This document shows positions 11,500 to 21,327 of a stretch of DNA of 64,000 nucleotides, piece after piece (within the stretch, counting starts at the first letter, position 1; every line of letters begins with the position of its first letter). The stretch is from Acanthacorydalis orientalis. Its lineage: Eukaryota > Arthropoda > Insecta > Megaloptera > Corydalidae. The stretch lies in the NCBI GenBank assembly GCA_034766995.1, contig CM068315.1, positions 12,679,010-12,743,009 on the forward strand, read 5' to 3'. Under the pieces are notes generated by a model. That model made no database searches. It saw only the letters and a list, made by a program, of their open reading frames with translations, and had not been told where the DNA came from. A program made the translations under genes and the position numbers.

Positions 11500-13487
11500 A
11501 AAAGTCCACATCTAATTTAAAATAATCAGTCTTCATTTAATATTTGATGTTTAAAATTAGAATATATATTCGAAAACAAAACCCTATAAATAGTATTGTC
11601 AATAACATTGAAAAAGAGGGCTTTGATTCAGCTAGTATTCAAAAATCGAAATAGTGAGATAATAATATTTCCTTTAATGACATAAGTCAGAAATTTGAAA
11701 ATAAACAAGCTTTATTCTATCATAAATTTCTGATGACACTCAATCTATTCAGCGAGAAGCTATTTTGTATTTTTTAATAACATTAGAAAAACCTATCGAT
11801 TATTTTATTTTTCCATTTTAATTGGTTTCCAAAATCTGATACTAGTTTTCTGTTAGTCTCATTTCATTCGTTTTTTTTAGATTCCTCTGAATATATTTTA
11901 TATAAAGAGCTCATCTAAATTTTTAAATGTTTTGTCTTTTTATGGCGGTCTTACGAATTTTCTTTCTTTTGTTAGTAAAACACTGTATATTGACAATTTT
12001 TGTCAATCGCTTGCCCTCGATTCGTTAAACTGGAACGAGAAACAACCCAGTATATTTTTAAAAATATTTTCAAATAATACTAAATTTCCTACAGATTCAA
12101 AAAACATATTAATTACTTTATACTTGAAGTACTTTAATAAATAAACATTTTTATATATCATTCTGAAAATTTTAAAATTATAAAAATAACATAAAAATTA
12201 TTGAATTGTAAAATTATACTGCTTAAGTTTAAATTACTGTTTTTACAATTGATTAATACTCTTTGTATAAAAAATAATTAAAACATATAAAAAAAATAAT
12301 ATCAAATCAAAGAAAATTAGTATGCACTACCTTCTTTGAATATTATAAAAGAACAACAATAATGATAACTGACATAGTTCTGAAGTAATTATGCGTGTTT
12401 TATTTATAATATATAGCATGGAATAGGTTTGTTTATTTTTTTTACTATTTAAGAAAACAAATTTCAGTTTTTTACCCCAAAGTTACTTATATTATATATA
12501 TATATATATATATATAATTTTATGTTTCTTACTAATTAATTTTAAATATTATATGCACAAATATCGTTTTAAAAATTACAAAAATAATACATAATTATTT
12601 AAATATGTGTTCTCAAACAGTCTCGCTTTTTTCGAGTCTCTAATAATAATTTTTATTATTAGAGACTAATAAATATTATATTTGCTATAATATATATATA
12701 TATATACTTTATGGTTTATACTGATTAAATGCTTACTAATAAAATGAAACATAAATGTAGCCATAGAATAACTATTACTATTATAACACATCTACTTACA
12801 TAATGCAAGCTTTTGGTTCTAAGACAAACGTTCTCGTTTTATAATCAAAGTAACCTGTAAAAAATCCCAGGCACACCTTAATCAATACTAGGAGTTGTAA
12901 AAAAAATGTATATATATCCCAATGGAGATATACATCCTGATCTTCATATAAGTCATGAAATGCCAAATATAATGGTCTGTTTAATAATGTTGCCATGTTA
13001 GCAAAAAAAATAACTTTATCAAAATAAATCCTGTAATAAGAAAGATATATTAACACAATACCATTGGGCAATCGCTGCAATCTTTTACTAAGTACTGTAG
13101 CTAAATCTCACTATTTATAGTTTTCCTTTAGACATACTCATACTTGCTAAATTTATTAAAAACAAGTTTATTAGTATAAAAGATTTACCGGTACATTAAT
13201 CAATACTAACAAGTAAGATATAATTTACAGTATTTAATGAACGATTAAAGCGCATAAATAATTACTCACAAAAATTCACACACGCACACATAACATAAAA
13301 CCAAAGTTTATAATGTACACTTAGAGATAAACACCTTACCGAAATTTACTAAAAGGATGTATGATTAACCAATATTTAGATCTGGAATGTCTCATTTTTT
13401 CTTTCTTTTCGTCAGATTTGTTTTTAATATACCATTTTGTCATAGTGTGATCCGCTGGAAATATATATTCAGAATATATATATATAA

Positions 13488-13525
<38 letters not shown>

Positions 13526-14207
13526 TTGTCATTCCTAGACAAAATTAGCACATTATTACAAGTTTTTTCGAAAACTGCGGTGGTCGTCAAGAATAAATCC
13601 TATAGATCTTAATTGATTGAGCATATTTGAACCTACATAAATAATATATCCAAAACGTTCTCCGTTTATAAGAAGTCTTGTACAGCTGATCGAAACAACG
13701 ATTATCAAATAAAGTGAAATTCAAAATTTATACGTTATCCTATTGGTCTTCGTCTTTTATGATCAACTAAATGTCTATTTTCCAAAGTAATAAACACTTA
13801 GCTAATCTAAAAGGATAAAGACCCACGGAACAACGTATCAACAGATTCATAAGTACAAAAACAAACAATTATAATTATTAAAATTTATAACTGGTACAAA
13901 TTCTTTAACTTGTATTTAAGTTAAAGGAGGAAATTTGCCTCTGAAACATAAATACACCTCATATTCACGTATCACATTAAATACATGTGTATTGTTTTTG
14001 ATTAATTTAAAATCCCAGATTTACTGGTATAACCGACTTAAAAAAAGATCAAACTTATTTATGTATAACATGTAAGAATAGTTTTGTAAAAAACAATAAT
14101 TCAATACATTGGCATGTAAAACAATAATGTCACATAAAACTACAATAACCAATTTTCCTAAAAAAAATCTTATAGATACGTTATATGTTTCCAGGAAGTG
14201 TGTGAAA

Positions 14208-14252
<45 letters not shown>

Positions 14253-14483
14253 TGTATGTTAATATTAATATAAACGTTTTAATTTTGTAAACTCTTAATA
14301 GTTAAAAGATATATGAGAATAGCAAGAAAAAACGCACAAATGCTTACATGATATAATGAGCCAATTTTTAATAAATCGTACAAGTTTCTGCAAGAAAGTT
14401 GCACCTGGCTGTAATTTAGGTAAATTAGTATCATCGTTATAAAAGATACACTCATGTTTACTATAATTGACACTTCTACTCAT
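6404..14483 (-). CDS. HCN-like cyclic-nucleotide-gated ion channel, divergent, nine exons
   Basis: Exons, in transcript order: 14483-14348, 13454-13340, 13030-12800, 11403-11208, 9541-9310, 9157-9059, 8280-8089, 7838-7615, 6643-6404. They total 1665 bases and encode 554 residues. Every intron is GT-AG and every phase joins correctly. The layout is that of hyperpolarization-activated, cyclic-nucleotide-gated channels of the plasma membrane: HPFSKFR before S1 (residues 77-83), S1-S2 (about 86-140), S3 starting YLKFGFIIDS (about 163), a weak S4, S5-pore-S6 (about 230-345), a C-linker with KVDEVKTLV and LPSSTEQKL, and a nucleotide-binding fold with YLPGDII and YFIKTGTVV. Three hallmarks are missing: the arginine ladder of S4, the GYG filter (LLYGIS instead), and the acidic residue of the phosphate cassette (FGII for FGEI). 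It is therefore a diverged paralog, possibly non-conducting or regulatory. The intact frames argue against a pseudogene. The start is the first ATG of exon 1 and is the least certain point. Confidence 0.85.
6724..7270 (+). mobile_element. Internally deleted mariner-type element in intron 8 of the channel gene
   Basis: The left end TTAGGTGTATAAATTAATT and the right end, read inverted as TTAGGCGTACAAGTTAATT, are imperfect terminal inverted repeats. Inside, the plus strand ends with EVRKYITTSLTQQLIHFF, then GLISYPTDGTKLYKITED and a stop. That is a mutated form of the mariner C-terminal segment. A (TA)n tract interrupts it at about 6844-6878. A second copy lies in reverse orientation at 46740-47212. 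Confidence 0.6.
7615..7838 (-). CDS. Exon 8 of HCN-like channel (cyclic-nucleotide-binding domain, first half)
   Basis: Residues 401-475. The acceptor is TTTTCATTACAG|AT and the donor AAACAG|GTGATT. It encodes the C-linker end (LLKKEIHLCNVVEF) and the first beta strands of the nucleotide-binding fold: MPLFQDISSTLVGTIINFL, IYLPGDIIKK and LYFIKTGTVVLV. This is the most conserved part of the gene, and its order matches the family. Confidence 0.9.
8089..8280 (-). CDS. Exon 7 of HCN-like channel (end of S6, C-linker)
   Basis: Residues 337-400. The acceptor is ATAATTTCAG|CA and the donor TTCTCAG|GTATAA. YARKVDEVKTLVASKQLP and then KLMLSYENQFQGNFFKK match the HCN C-linker (K-x-x-x-V...LP...R..YY..R.QG..F), the region that couples ligand binding to the gate and mediates tetramer contacts. 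Confidence 0.85.
9059..9157 (-). CDS. Exon 6 of HCN-like channel (filter position and S6)
   Basis: Residues 304-336. The acceptor is CCAAATCTACAG|GA and the donor GCTATAT|GTAAGT. At only 99 bases it falls below common open-frame cutoffs. It supplies GISVSKYKLITIDDC in place of the expected GYG filter and outer vestibule, then the S6 helix ILFLLGILLQIYAI. Its phases lock with exons 5 and 7, which supports it despite the missing motif. Confidence 0.75.
9310..9541 (-). CDS. Exon 5 of HCN-like channel (S5 and pore helix)
   Basis: Residues 227-303. The acceptor is TTTATTTATTCAG|AGT and the donor TTATATG|GTGAAT. It encodes S5 (IITLLILELCSIHFCTCIL), the turret with NESWIVQAG, matching the family's 'n.SW' segment, and the pore helix YTTCLFEACCLL. 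The exon breaks inside the position where the selectivity filter should be. Confidence 0.8.
9990..10525 (+). mobile_element. Rearranged mariner copy in intron 4 of the channel gene
   Basis: It starts with the family's left end (TTAGGCCTGTTAGGAAAATA, slightly altered) and runs through the 5' leader and the N-terminal transposase region (frameshifts, stop at about 10265). At about 10403 the sequence jumps back to the leader: the block 'tatattttggtaacatcgac', the ATG region and KKQIRSIF occur a second time. No right terminal repeat is visible. It is a dead chimera of two partial copies. Confidence 0.65.
11208..11403 (-). CDS. Exon 4 of HCN-like channel (S3 and degenerate S4)
   Basis: Residues 161-226. 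The acceptor is CTTGTTTTCAG|A and the donor ATACAG|GTAATG. It begins NYLKFGFIIDSITTIPF, an easily recognised S3 with its aspartate and the I-P end. The S4 that follows (around VVIITYFGSWLVLLRISEF) carries almost no regularly spaced arginine or lysine, unlike working voltage sensors of this family. Confidence 0.8.
12480..12800. repeat. Intron 3 microsatellites and small hairpin
   Basis: (TA)n tracts at about 12492-12516 and 12691-12706 lie within intron 3 of the channel gene. Between them, AGTCTCTAATAATAA (12635-12649) and its near-exact complement TTATTATTAGAGACT (12652-12666) form a 15-base inverted repeat with a tiny loop. The rest of the intron is plain A+T. Confidence 0.55.
12800..13030 (-). 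CDS. Exon 3 of HCN-like channel (S1-S2)
   Basis: Residues 84-160. The acceptor is TTCTTATTACAG|G and the donor GCATTAT|GTAAGT. IYFDKVIFFANMATLLN is S1. LLVLIKVCLGFFTGYFD is S2 with its N-F-x-T-G-like end, followed by a linker (RTFVLEPKAC) that matches the family's 'L.P..I' segment before S3. An upstream in-frame acceptor (GCAG at about 13074) was rejected because the HPFSKFR-to-S1 join is exact with this one. Confidence 0.85.
13340..13454 (-). CDS. Exon 2 of HCN-like channel (pre-S1 motif)
   Basis: Residues 46-84. The acceptor is TATTTCCAG|CG and the donor TTTCG|GTAAGG. It encodes a basic linker and then YWLIIHPFSKFR, the highly conserved HCN-family motif directly before S1. It is 115 bases and phase-consistent with both neighbours. 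A (TA)n tract at about 13474-13521 lies in intron 1, only 20 bases upstream of the acceptor. Confidence 0.85.
14348..14483 (-). CDS. Exon 1 of HCN-like channel (N-terminus)
   Basis: Residues 1-45. The ATG at 14483-14481 opens a frame with HECIFYNDD and LPKLQPGATFLQKLVRF, a conserved N-terminal block of insect HCN-like proteins. The donor is TCAT|GTAAGC and leaves one base of a serine codon, completed by CG at the start of exon 2. An additional upstream coding exon cannot be excluded. Confidence 0.75.
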
Positions 14484-15488
14484 TGTCAGAATTCTGATTG
14501 TTCTGTCCCATAGAAATATGTCAGATTTTTTTCATGCCTACTTTGACAAAAATTGTTTATTTGTATATATATATATATATATATTATGGTTCATTTTAAG
14601 GAGGTTTTGTTAAAATGCATATTAAATAATCTAATTTTTTGCTAAATTGATTGATTTCCATGTAAAAAATGATTTTAAGTCAAGAGACCAAGGATTTTGC
14701 AATAAGCAATATAAAAAAAATATAAAAAAGTCCCCGACTGACATACGTTGAGTAGTAAAAAAATGTTTATTTTTAACTCAAAAACGGCCTTTAAAATTAA
14801 ACAATTATCGGTAGAAATACTAAATAATAACGTGCACGTCACGTTTCGCTCGATTTAATAGTAAAAAATACGGAAAATTTACGGGAATTTGTCGAAAAAT
14901 TTACAGGAAGGAAAGGAATTTGTCGCTAAAAACGGAACCTAACCGAGGAATTGATTGATGTTTTTTAATAATAATACCCAATATCATATCATAGTACTCT
15001 TTAAAATTAGGATCGTTAATAAACCTTCAATAAGATTAAAAAGTCTTTCAAAAATTATATAATTTCAATAATTTTTAATCATATTTTAATAGAAATAGAG
15101 AAATAAATCTTTATACAGATTTATTTTTTAATTACAATTGTATAAAAATAAAAAAACAAATGTGTATATAACATAGAGTATTTATTAAGAATCGTTTTTG
15201 ATAATCATTTTATTTTCTACCTAATAATAAAAACATAAAAGTTTTCATAAATATTTATTAATTTATATACAATGTATTTCATCTATAAGTTGGTTCGTTG
15301 GTTATTAGGGTTTTAGGGCGCTTCGACAGCTAAGGTCATTAGCGCCCGAATATTTCATCTGTAAATACGTACTAATTTAATATTTCATTATATTTCAATC
15401 ACTTTATTGTAATGAAAATACTAATTTTATTTCATTTTTTTGCTCATTTTTTGACGTTTTATCTGTTGAACTCGTATATTGAAGATTT

Positions 15489-15532
<44 letters not shown>
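14484..15532. other. Upstream flank of the channel gene, no gene seen
   Basis: This is the 5' side of the minus-strand channel gene, so its promoter and any untranslated leader should lie here. I cannot pick a core promoter. It holds a (TA)n tract at 14566-14583 and another at 15491-15535, where a mariner begins. A small structured motif at 15316-15347 is listed separately. Confidence 0.45.
15316..15347. other. Small G+C-rich hairpin motif
   Basis: GGGCGCT at 15316-15322 and AGCGCCC at 15341-15347 are exact inverted repeats. The loop contains a second, competing stem, GCTAA (15329-15333) with TTAGC (15339-15343). The left half, CGCTTCGACAGCTAAG, recurs almost exactly on the minus strand inside the 2.0-kb island, which suggests a shared repeat. 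Its identity is unknown to me. Confidence 0.5.
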
Positions 15533-15536
<4 letters not shown>

Positions 15537-15538
<2 letters not shown>

Positions 15539-16484
15539 GGTGTTGCATAATTGGTGCATAATTAATGATCGTTTTTTTCAAGCTCTTTAAGTGTGTCAAA
15601 TTTATCGCATTTATTCCAGTTTTTTCTACTAATATATTTCTTACTATTTAGTTAGTAAAAATGCGTGTCGATAACCACCTTCATTTTCGTTATATCATGC
15701 TTTATTACTTTGAAAAAGGATGGACTGCAGCGCAGTAATTTCTTAATCTCAAGGAACTTTTTGGTGAAGGAACGATCGGTGAAATTAAAGTTCGAAAATG
15801 GTTTAATCGTTTCAAATCCGGCGTCCCAAGCTTAGAAGATGAGGAACCAAGAGGTCGTCCATCTAATTTTGATAATCAGGCTCTTCAGATATCCGTGGAG
15901 GAAGACAAATTTTTGACAACATGGAACCTGGCCGAACAATCCATTATCGAAAATTCAACAATCGTCAGGCACCTCAAAAAAATCAATAAGTTGTGAAAAA
16001 TGACTTGCTGGGTTCCTCACGAGCTCACTAACGACAAGAAGGCCAGTCGAGTCCGCGTATTTACTCAATTGATTCAGAAGAACGAACAAAATCCATTTCT
16101 TCCACATCTGGCGACTAGTGATGTGTCATGGCTTCTCTTCAAAAATGTCAAACGGAAGAAGGTGTTGTCTCCAAAAGAATTCTAAAGGTCGTCCATTGCA
16201 AAAAGGTCATGTGGTGTGTTTAGTGGTTGTTAGACAGACATGCAATGTCTACGCCGATTTAGATGAACTTGTTTCCGATGTCAATGTTTGGATCGCGTCG
16301 AAGAGACGTGACTTTTTTATGTGTGGAATTGATCGTTTGCCAAGCAAATGGGAAGCAGCTACTGAAGTAGACGATGATTATGCTAAAGAACGATAGTTTA
16401 AACATGTTTTGTGTGTACTTGATTGTTTTATTATTGAATAAATTTAGAACCAAAAAAAAAACAATCGTTTATTATACACCAACA
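15537..16484 (+). mobile_element. Internally deleted mariner (second lineage)
   Basis: The left end contains TTGGTGCATAATTAATGATC, and the right end, inverted, reads TTGGTGTATAATAAACGATT; both continue into a T-rich block. TA repeats flank both sides. The enclosed transposase remnant has helix-turn-helix sequence at the 5' end and the conserved mariner C-terminus at the 3' end, with the middle of the catalytic domain gone. This is a non-autonomous derivative of about 0.95 kb. Confidence 0.75.
15661..16396 (+). pseudogene. Mariner transposase, stop codons and catalytic-core deletion
   Basis: The frame opens with MRVDNHLHFRYIMLYYFEKG and has a stop at about codon 26. It continues with IKVRKWFNRFKSGVPSLED and EEPRGRPS, the second DNA-binding helix-turn-helix and linker typical of mariners, then IVRHLKKINKL, a stop, and WVPHELT, the mariner WVPHEL signature. 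A degraded first catalytic-aspartate region follows (ATSDVSWLLF for the usual TGDE.W). The sequence then jumps directly to the C-terminal part (DELVSDVNVWIASKRRDFF, GIDRLPSKWEAA). The second and third catalytic acids are deleted, so no active enzyme can be made. The 61- and 92-codon open frames at 16000-16396 are pieces of this. Confidence 0.8.
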
Positions 16485-16578
16485 ATATATATAAAGTTTA
16501 TATGTTAACTAAATAAATTCAATGCAAAAATAAAATTTATAAAATAAAAATGTATTGGTTTTTCGTTCAATATTTCAC

Positions 16579-16586
16579 ATTATATA

Positions 16587-16648
<62 letters not shown>

Positions 16649-16691
16649 ATATTTCCATATATCGTTACAATAATGTATCACGGACGCGTGA

Positions 16692-16728
<37 letters not shown>
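16579..16728. repeat. (TA)n microsatellite pair
   Basis: Two long TA tracts (about 16579-16644 and 16694-16728) are separated by a 50-base unique piece containing CACGGACGCGTGATG. The YIYIYI open frames on both strands here are repeat artefacts. Confidence 0.9.
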
Positions 16729-16729
<1 letters not shown>

Positions 16730-16804
16730 ATTTACATAGAAAATGTTATATAAAAATATTTTATCAACACTGTAAATTTTTTGAAAAAATATTTTGCCAA
16801 TAGA

Positions 16805-17138
16805 GTAAAAGAGTACGTGCACGCATAAACGAAAAAGTGCGAATTTCACAAGTCACGAAAAAAAACCGTTTGGCTTATTCTCATTGATGCTCCACAACGC
16901 CATCGCACGCACACAACGACATCACACGAACGTACATTTATTTTATACCCACACATCCGCTCGCACACACACAGAAACACACATCAATATTGATTCTCTC
17001 TAGGTTCTCGCATAAAGTGCTCTCGCCAGACTCCAGTGGTTTGCAAGCAACAAGCAGTTTAGATATGATTTTAATGCTGTAAGGAAAATTTTTCGTCGGT
17101 TTTTCCGTTCATTTCACACAGCCATACGCACACACACG

Positions 17139-17150
<12 letters not shown>
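16805..17150. other. G+C-richer island with CA-rich runs, function unknown
   Basis: About 350 bases are noticeably richer in C and G than their neighbours, with CGCACACAC-type words and no long open frame. The island ends in (CA)n next to (TA)n (17122-17181). It could be a regulatory region or a non-coding exon, but nothing in the sequence settles this. Confidence 0.3.
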
Positions 17151-17185
<35 letters not shown>

Positions 17186-17479
17186 TTGAAAACTCGTAAA
17201 ACTCAATGTTTTCAATATTAAAAATACGATTGAATCCACGAAGTTATCATATAGATGATACTTTAATACGTACAACGTTTTGTGCTACTTTCAAAAATAA
17301 TAACAAGATATAATTGAAATCTGTATAACGTCTTCTTTTCTTATATGAAAAACACAAATCCTATTCAATTATTATACATCTTGCTGCAGTTTCTGTTGAC
17401 AATTTTGTTGCACAATTTCTAATACAAATCTTTTTCTACGTATTTTTTATAATTAATTTTTATTTATAAAACTGTTTGA

Positions 17480-17940
17480 ACGTTTTCTTTCATTAAATAA
17501 ACCTGTCTTTTCTTTCTCCAGACATGTATGCCTTCAGATTGTTTCAATATTTGCTAAACATAAATTTCATTCACTCTTTCTCCGATCCCCATTCTTACTA
17601 GAATCCAACCATCGTCTACATGAACTGCGAGTTTTCTTTCGTTAAGGAATATGTCAGACATCTCCTGAGTCAATTTTGGATGACCTCGAATCCACTGGAA
17701 GTGTTTTGATTTCGTTAATAACGTAAAATTTGGCCTCTTCCGTGGTCAGAGTATATAAATCTTGCAATCATTCAACCATTGTCACACAGTTCTTATGGAA
17801 ATATCTTCAATACGAGGTCACAGTAGGTCTATTTGTAGTTCATTTCAAATTCGAAAACGATATCTCCTACATCACTTATTTTTTTGAGGTCTTCTGAGTA
17901 CTTTTTTGGCTTCTATATACTTTTTCACGGTTTTTTTAAG
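17480..17940 (-). pseudogene. Tc1-like transposase relic
   Basis: The minus strand, interrupted by several stops, reads ISIRTV, a stop, QWLNDCK and PRKRPNFTLLTKSKH. These match the Tc1/DDE_3 DNA-binding region ('s.rTV.r.L...gl..r.prkkP.Lt..h'). They are followed by MSDIFLNERKLAVHVDDGWI, then ILVRMGIGERVNE and EGIHVW. In family members that stretch is 'vlFsDEsrF.l...dGr..v.r..gER.n......gg.vmVWG'. The catalytic aspartate-glutamate pair is lost (NER for DES). I do not recognise terminal repeats. Confidence 0.55.
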
Positions 17941-18254
17941 AATGGACTTAATGTATATTGACCATATCTTACCCTTTAAGCTGCGGTACGAGTCTGAGGA
18001 ATTTTTTTCAGCAAGAGCCAAAATAACAGTTTTATTTTACAAGTTAAGTTGCGACATTCTATGTACAATTTATAATATTCTTTCTTTCACTTGAATTTCC
18101 CTAAGACTAATAAATTATAATCAAAATAGAACATTGATATTACAAGAATGATTTATTTTACTTACCATTACATTCAAAATTTACTTATTTAAATTTTTAA
18201 AACAACATTTGAGTTTCCTGCAAAATTTAATATTTTTCATTTGTTTGACAGTGC

Positions 18255-18311
<57 letters not shown>

Positions 18312-18469
18312 CTTGTGTGTATGTGAATGAGTCGAGTGTATTTTATGTATATGTATTTATTTATCAATTTAATAAAACCTTTATTCCATTATATACTTTA
18401 TATTCTAATCAATATCAAATTAAAAATTGTAAATTTATTATTTTTAAATTAACGTTTTTTAAGATATAT

Positions 18470-18546
<77 letters not shown>

Positions 18547-19349
18547 CATAATTATTATTATAAAAACAAAGCAGTTTTGCTTTGATTTTCAATTGATCAT
18601 AAAAAAATTCTCTTTTTTCTCCAAACCCATTATTGTACACTTATCAAATTTTCCTTTAGGCCAATTAACAAAAAATAAATAAGGGAATAAAAATGTCAAC
18701 CGTTAAAAATGTCAACCGTTAAAAACGTCAAGTAGAAATATTTTTCCAAACTTCATATTAAGTTTGTTATCTCTTATTGAAATTTATTACAAAATGACAC
18801 CAAGTGCCTTTTGGATGACGTTTATTTAACTCTGTCAATTTCTGTTCCAAACTTTTCCAAAATGTAAACCTCAATATTTAATTAAAAATTTATTGAATTC
18901 AATTCTTAACATCTTCAAATTTTTCGTTTTTCTATACTTAATCTCGCATAAATAATTATCTTATATATTTGTATATGTCAACAAAATATATTCATTACAA
19001 ATAACACTTAAAACGTAAACGACTTTTAACTTGAAAGGAATTAATAATCAGAAACACAAAACAATTAAACCACTTCAGAAGTCAGTGCCGTCAGAACCTT
19101 GACATGTATTATTATATTCATTGTTGTTGGAATATAATTTTACGAAGCCGCCGGCTCTAATACGAATTTGAATTTTACACGAAACACAGTTACACAAGGC
19201 GACAGTTGTATCTAAATATCCACCCTCTCATTTCAAAGAATTGGTTCCTGTAATCTCTTATTACATTAAAATATATCTCTTGTATATTTAAATTGCACTT
19301 AATTAAAAAGGAACTTTCGAACACAAAAATTGATATATGTTCCATTTAT

Positions 19350-19386
<37 letters not shown>

Positions 19387-19774
19387 AAGTTTACATATAA
19401 TATTAATTATAATTATTTACTAGTTAAACACTTATTTTCCACCCCAGAAAATATAAAAAAATTCTGGTTAAAAATGTTTAATAAATATCACTGAGGATTT
19501 TGATCGTTTTTAATGACACTACCGTCATAACACGCCAAGGTGCTGAATAAAAGTGATATTTTTTGTCTCTTCACACTATGAAAATGGAATCGCCATCTAA
19601 ATCTACATAAGATTCAATAAAAAATAATTTATTTTTCATTTATTGAACATTTTTGATCAGATTTCTTTATGCTTCGTGAAGTTAAAAAATATTTTGTGAA
19701 AGTGAATTTGTTTACAGTGCAGCACTGTATTATAACAAAAAAAATTTTTTCAACAGTCACAATTATTTATTAAA
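17941..19774. other. AT-rich sequence with large microsatellites, no gene seen
   Basis: Two long TA arrays (about 18258-18310 and 18473-18547) lie in a plus-strand frame of 157 codons, which is repeat-driven and not a gene. A third TA array sits at 19351-19383. A direct duplication of 'aaaatgtcaaccgttaaaaa' occurs at about 18690-18725. Confidence 0.55.
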
Positions 19775-20332
19775 TAGGTATAAAAATAGTTACGGTTTTT
19801 GTTTTCTGAATTCTAACCTTAATTTTTTTCAGCGAAATTGTTATTTCATCGTGTTCATGTTAATATCATTTTAAAAATCATTTTTCGGTCTGTATTTTGG
19901 TGATAACATCTTTGGTTTTATTATTAATTTGGTTTCAAATTAGTCTATTGAATTAAAGATGAAAAAGAAGCAAATAAGAGCATTTTTACATGAGTTCAAT
20001 ACGGTTGATAAAGAAGCAGAAACTGCTCGTAAGCTAAACGATGCTTTTGTTGTGGGTATTGTTAAGGAATGTACGGTGCAATGGTGGTTGCAAAAATTTC
20101 GTGCTGGGGACGAGAGCCTTAAAAATGCAGAAGGTCGCGGACATCCTTCTTCAGTTCACAACGACCAACTGAAGGCATTAGTTGAATCAGAACCACGCAC
20201 AGCAATTAGCAAGTTGGCACAAAAGTTAGGCGTTAGTCATCAAAAAGTTCTGGACCGCTTAAAACATCCAGTCAAATTAAAAAAATCTTTACAAATAGGT
20301 GCATAAACCGCAATTATTTTTCTAACAATCTA
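19775..20332 (+). mobile_element. Non-autonomous mariner, copy with intact N-terminal frame
   Basis: Left end TTAAATAGGTATAAAAATAG running into TACGGTTTTTGTTTTCTGAA. Right end CATAAACCGCAATTATTTTT and TCTAACAATCTAA, its inverted counterpart. The element is about 560 bases, less than half of a full mariner. It has the same internal deletion as its relatives at 27.9, 30.4, 33.6 and 51.5 kb: the catalytic domain is gone and the region for the DNA-binding domain stays. Confidence 0.75.
19959..20306 (+). CDS. Truncated mariner transposase: DNA-binding domain only
   Basis: A 115-residue open frame from ATG to TAA inside the element at 19.8 kb. Residues 1-50 (KKQIRAFLHEFNTVDKEAET through VQWWLQKF) form the first helix-turn-helix of mariner transposases of the SETMAR/Hsmar1-like type. 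Residues about 48-62 are the RAGDESLKNAEGRG linker. Residues about 63-105 (SSVHNDQLKALVE, ISKLAQKLGVS, VLDRLK) are the second helix-turn-helix. It then ends in a short unrelated tail, with none of the three catalytic acids. If expressed it could bind terminal repeats without cutting, which could make it a repressor of related elements. That role is an inference. The frame may also survive by chance because the copy is young. Confidence 0.6.
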   Translation: MKKKQIRAFLHEFNTVDKEAETARKLNDAFVVGIVKECTVQWWLQKFRAGDESLKNAEGRGHPSSVHNDQLKALVESEPRTAISKLAQKLGVSHQKVLDRLKHPVKLKKSLQIGA

Positions 20333-21327
20333 ATAGGAATGAAAATAGTTCTAATGTGAATTATTCTATTGTAAAATACATATTTCTATATATTTATTAA
20401 ATATTTTTGATAATTTCGAACATTTTTATAATAACATTGCAAAAACCAAAATGTCCAGACAAAATAAATGAATTTAGTTTAGTGTAACGTTGTGATATAC
20501 CTGAATTATCATAATATCACGATACTAAAAATAATATTTATAGTGGTATTAAACATAATTATATCTTACCGTAAATAAATAACTGACTAGTTTTTTGTCA
20601 AGATCTCGAATATTAAATTGTATAGTTATAAAGTAATATCATAAATAAATTGATAAACGCAGAAATAACTTCTGTTTCTAACAATTATTTTAGATAATAA
20701 TGTACAATCTTCTAAATAATATATTTTGTAAATATTCTAAAAATATATGTCAATATTGTTGATAAAATGAAATAACATTTACAAAATAGGAACTATTTTC
20801 AAAAATAAAATGAAATGCAGACATTGTACGAAACGCTAGAACCGTTATAGTTGTTAATTCGGTATCTAAATTTATATAGCGTACATAAAAAAGAGTGCTC
20901 GTGAACAAAAGATTTTACTATATGTATATATCTAACTGTAACATGTACATATGTCGTTCAACGGCCACAAACAATAACTATCTTCACAACGTCAATTTAC
21001 CAGAAACCGCAAAGTGACAATCGTAATACGCCAGAGGTGGTGCTATCGTCCATTTCCTTGATACACAATATCGTCTCGTGCCGTTGTCTTGTTTACTACG
21101 TTGTACCGTTTGCTTTGACCTAATTCCTTGCATCCTCTGTCTATCTGGAAGATGATTATTTTGCTATCATATAAAAAAATATCTTGAATTATCAACCTAC
21201 TTTATAAGTCAACGCGATAAAATCAGGAAACGTCCTCGTTTCACGCAATGCTTTTTTAACAGGCAGTATTTATTAGGCGATAATTTCTTTATAGAAAATT
21301 TAATAAGACTATATATATATATATATA
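20333..21327. other. AT-rich sequence, no gene seen
   Basis: No open frame of interest. The last part (about 20900-21130) is somewhat G+C-richer, with words such as CCAGAAACCGCAAAGTGAC, but shows no coding pattern. A short TA tract abuts the Tc1-like element that follows. Confidence 0.45.

Noticed and set aside
11932..12144. 70-codon plus-strand frame
   Set aside because: Lies in intron 3 of the channel gene, shows no domain or splice context and has chance AT-rich composition.
13031..13080. Upstream start or acceptor for channel exon 3 (GCAG near 13074)
   Set aside because: The acceptor at 13032-13031 joins HPFSKFR to S1 exactly in phase and has a better pyrimidine tract.
16805..17150. G+C-richer stretch as a coding exon
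   Set aside because: All frames are interrupted and the content is largely CA-type simple sequence.
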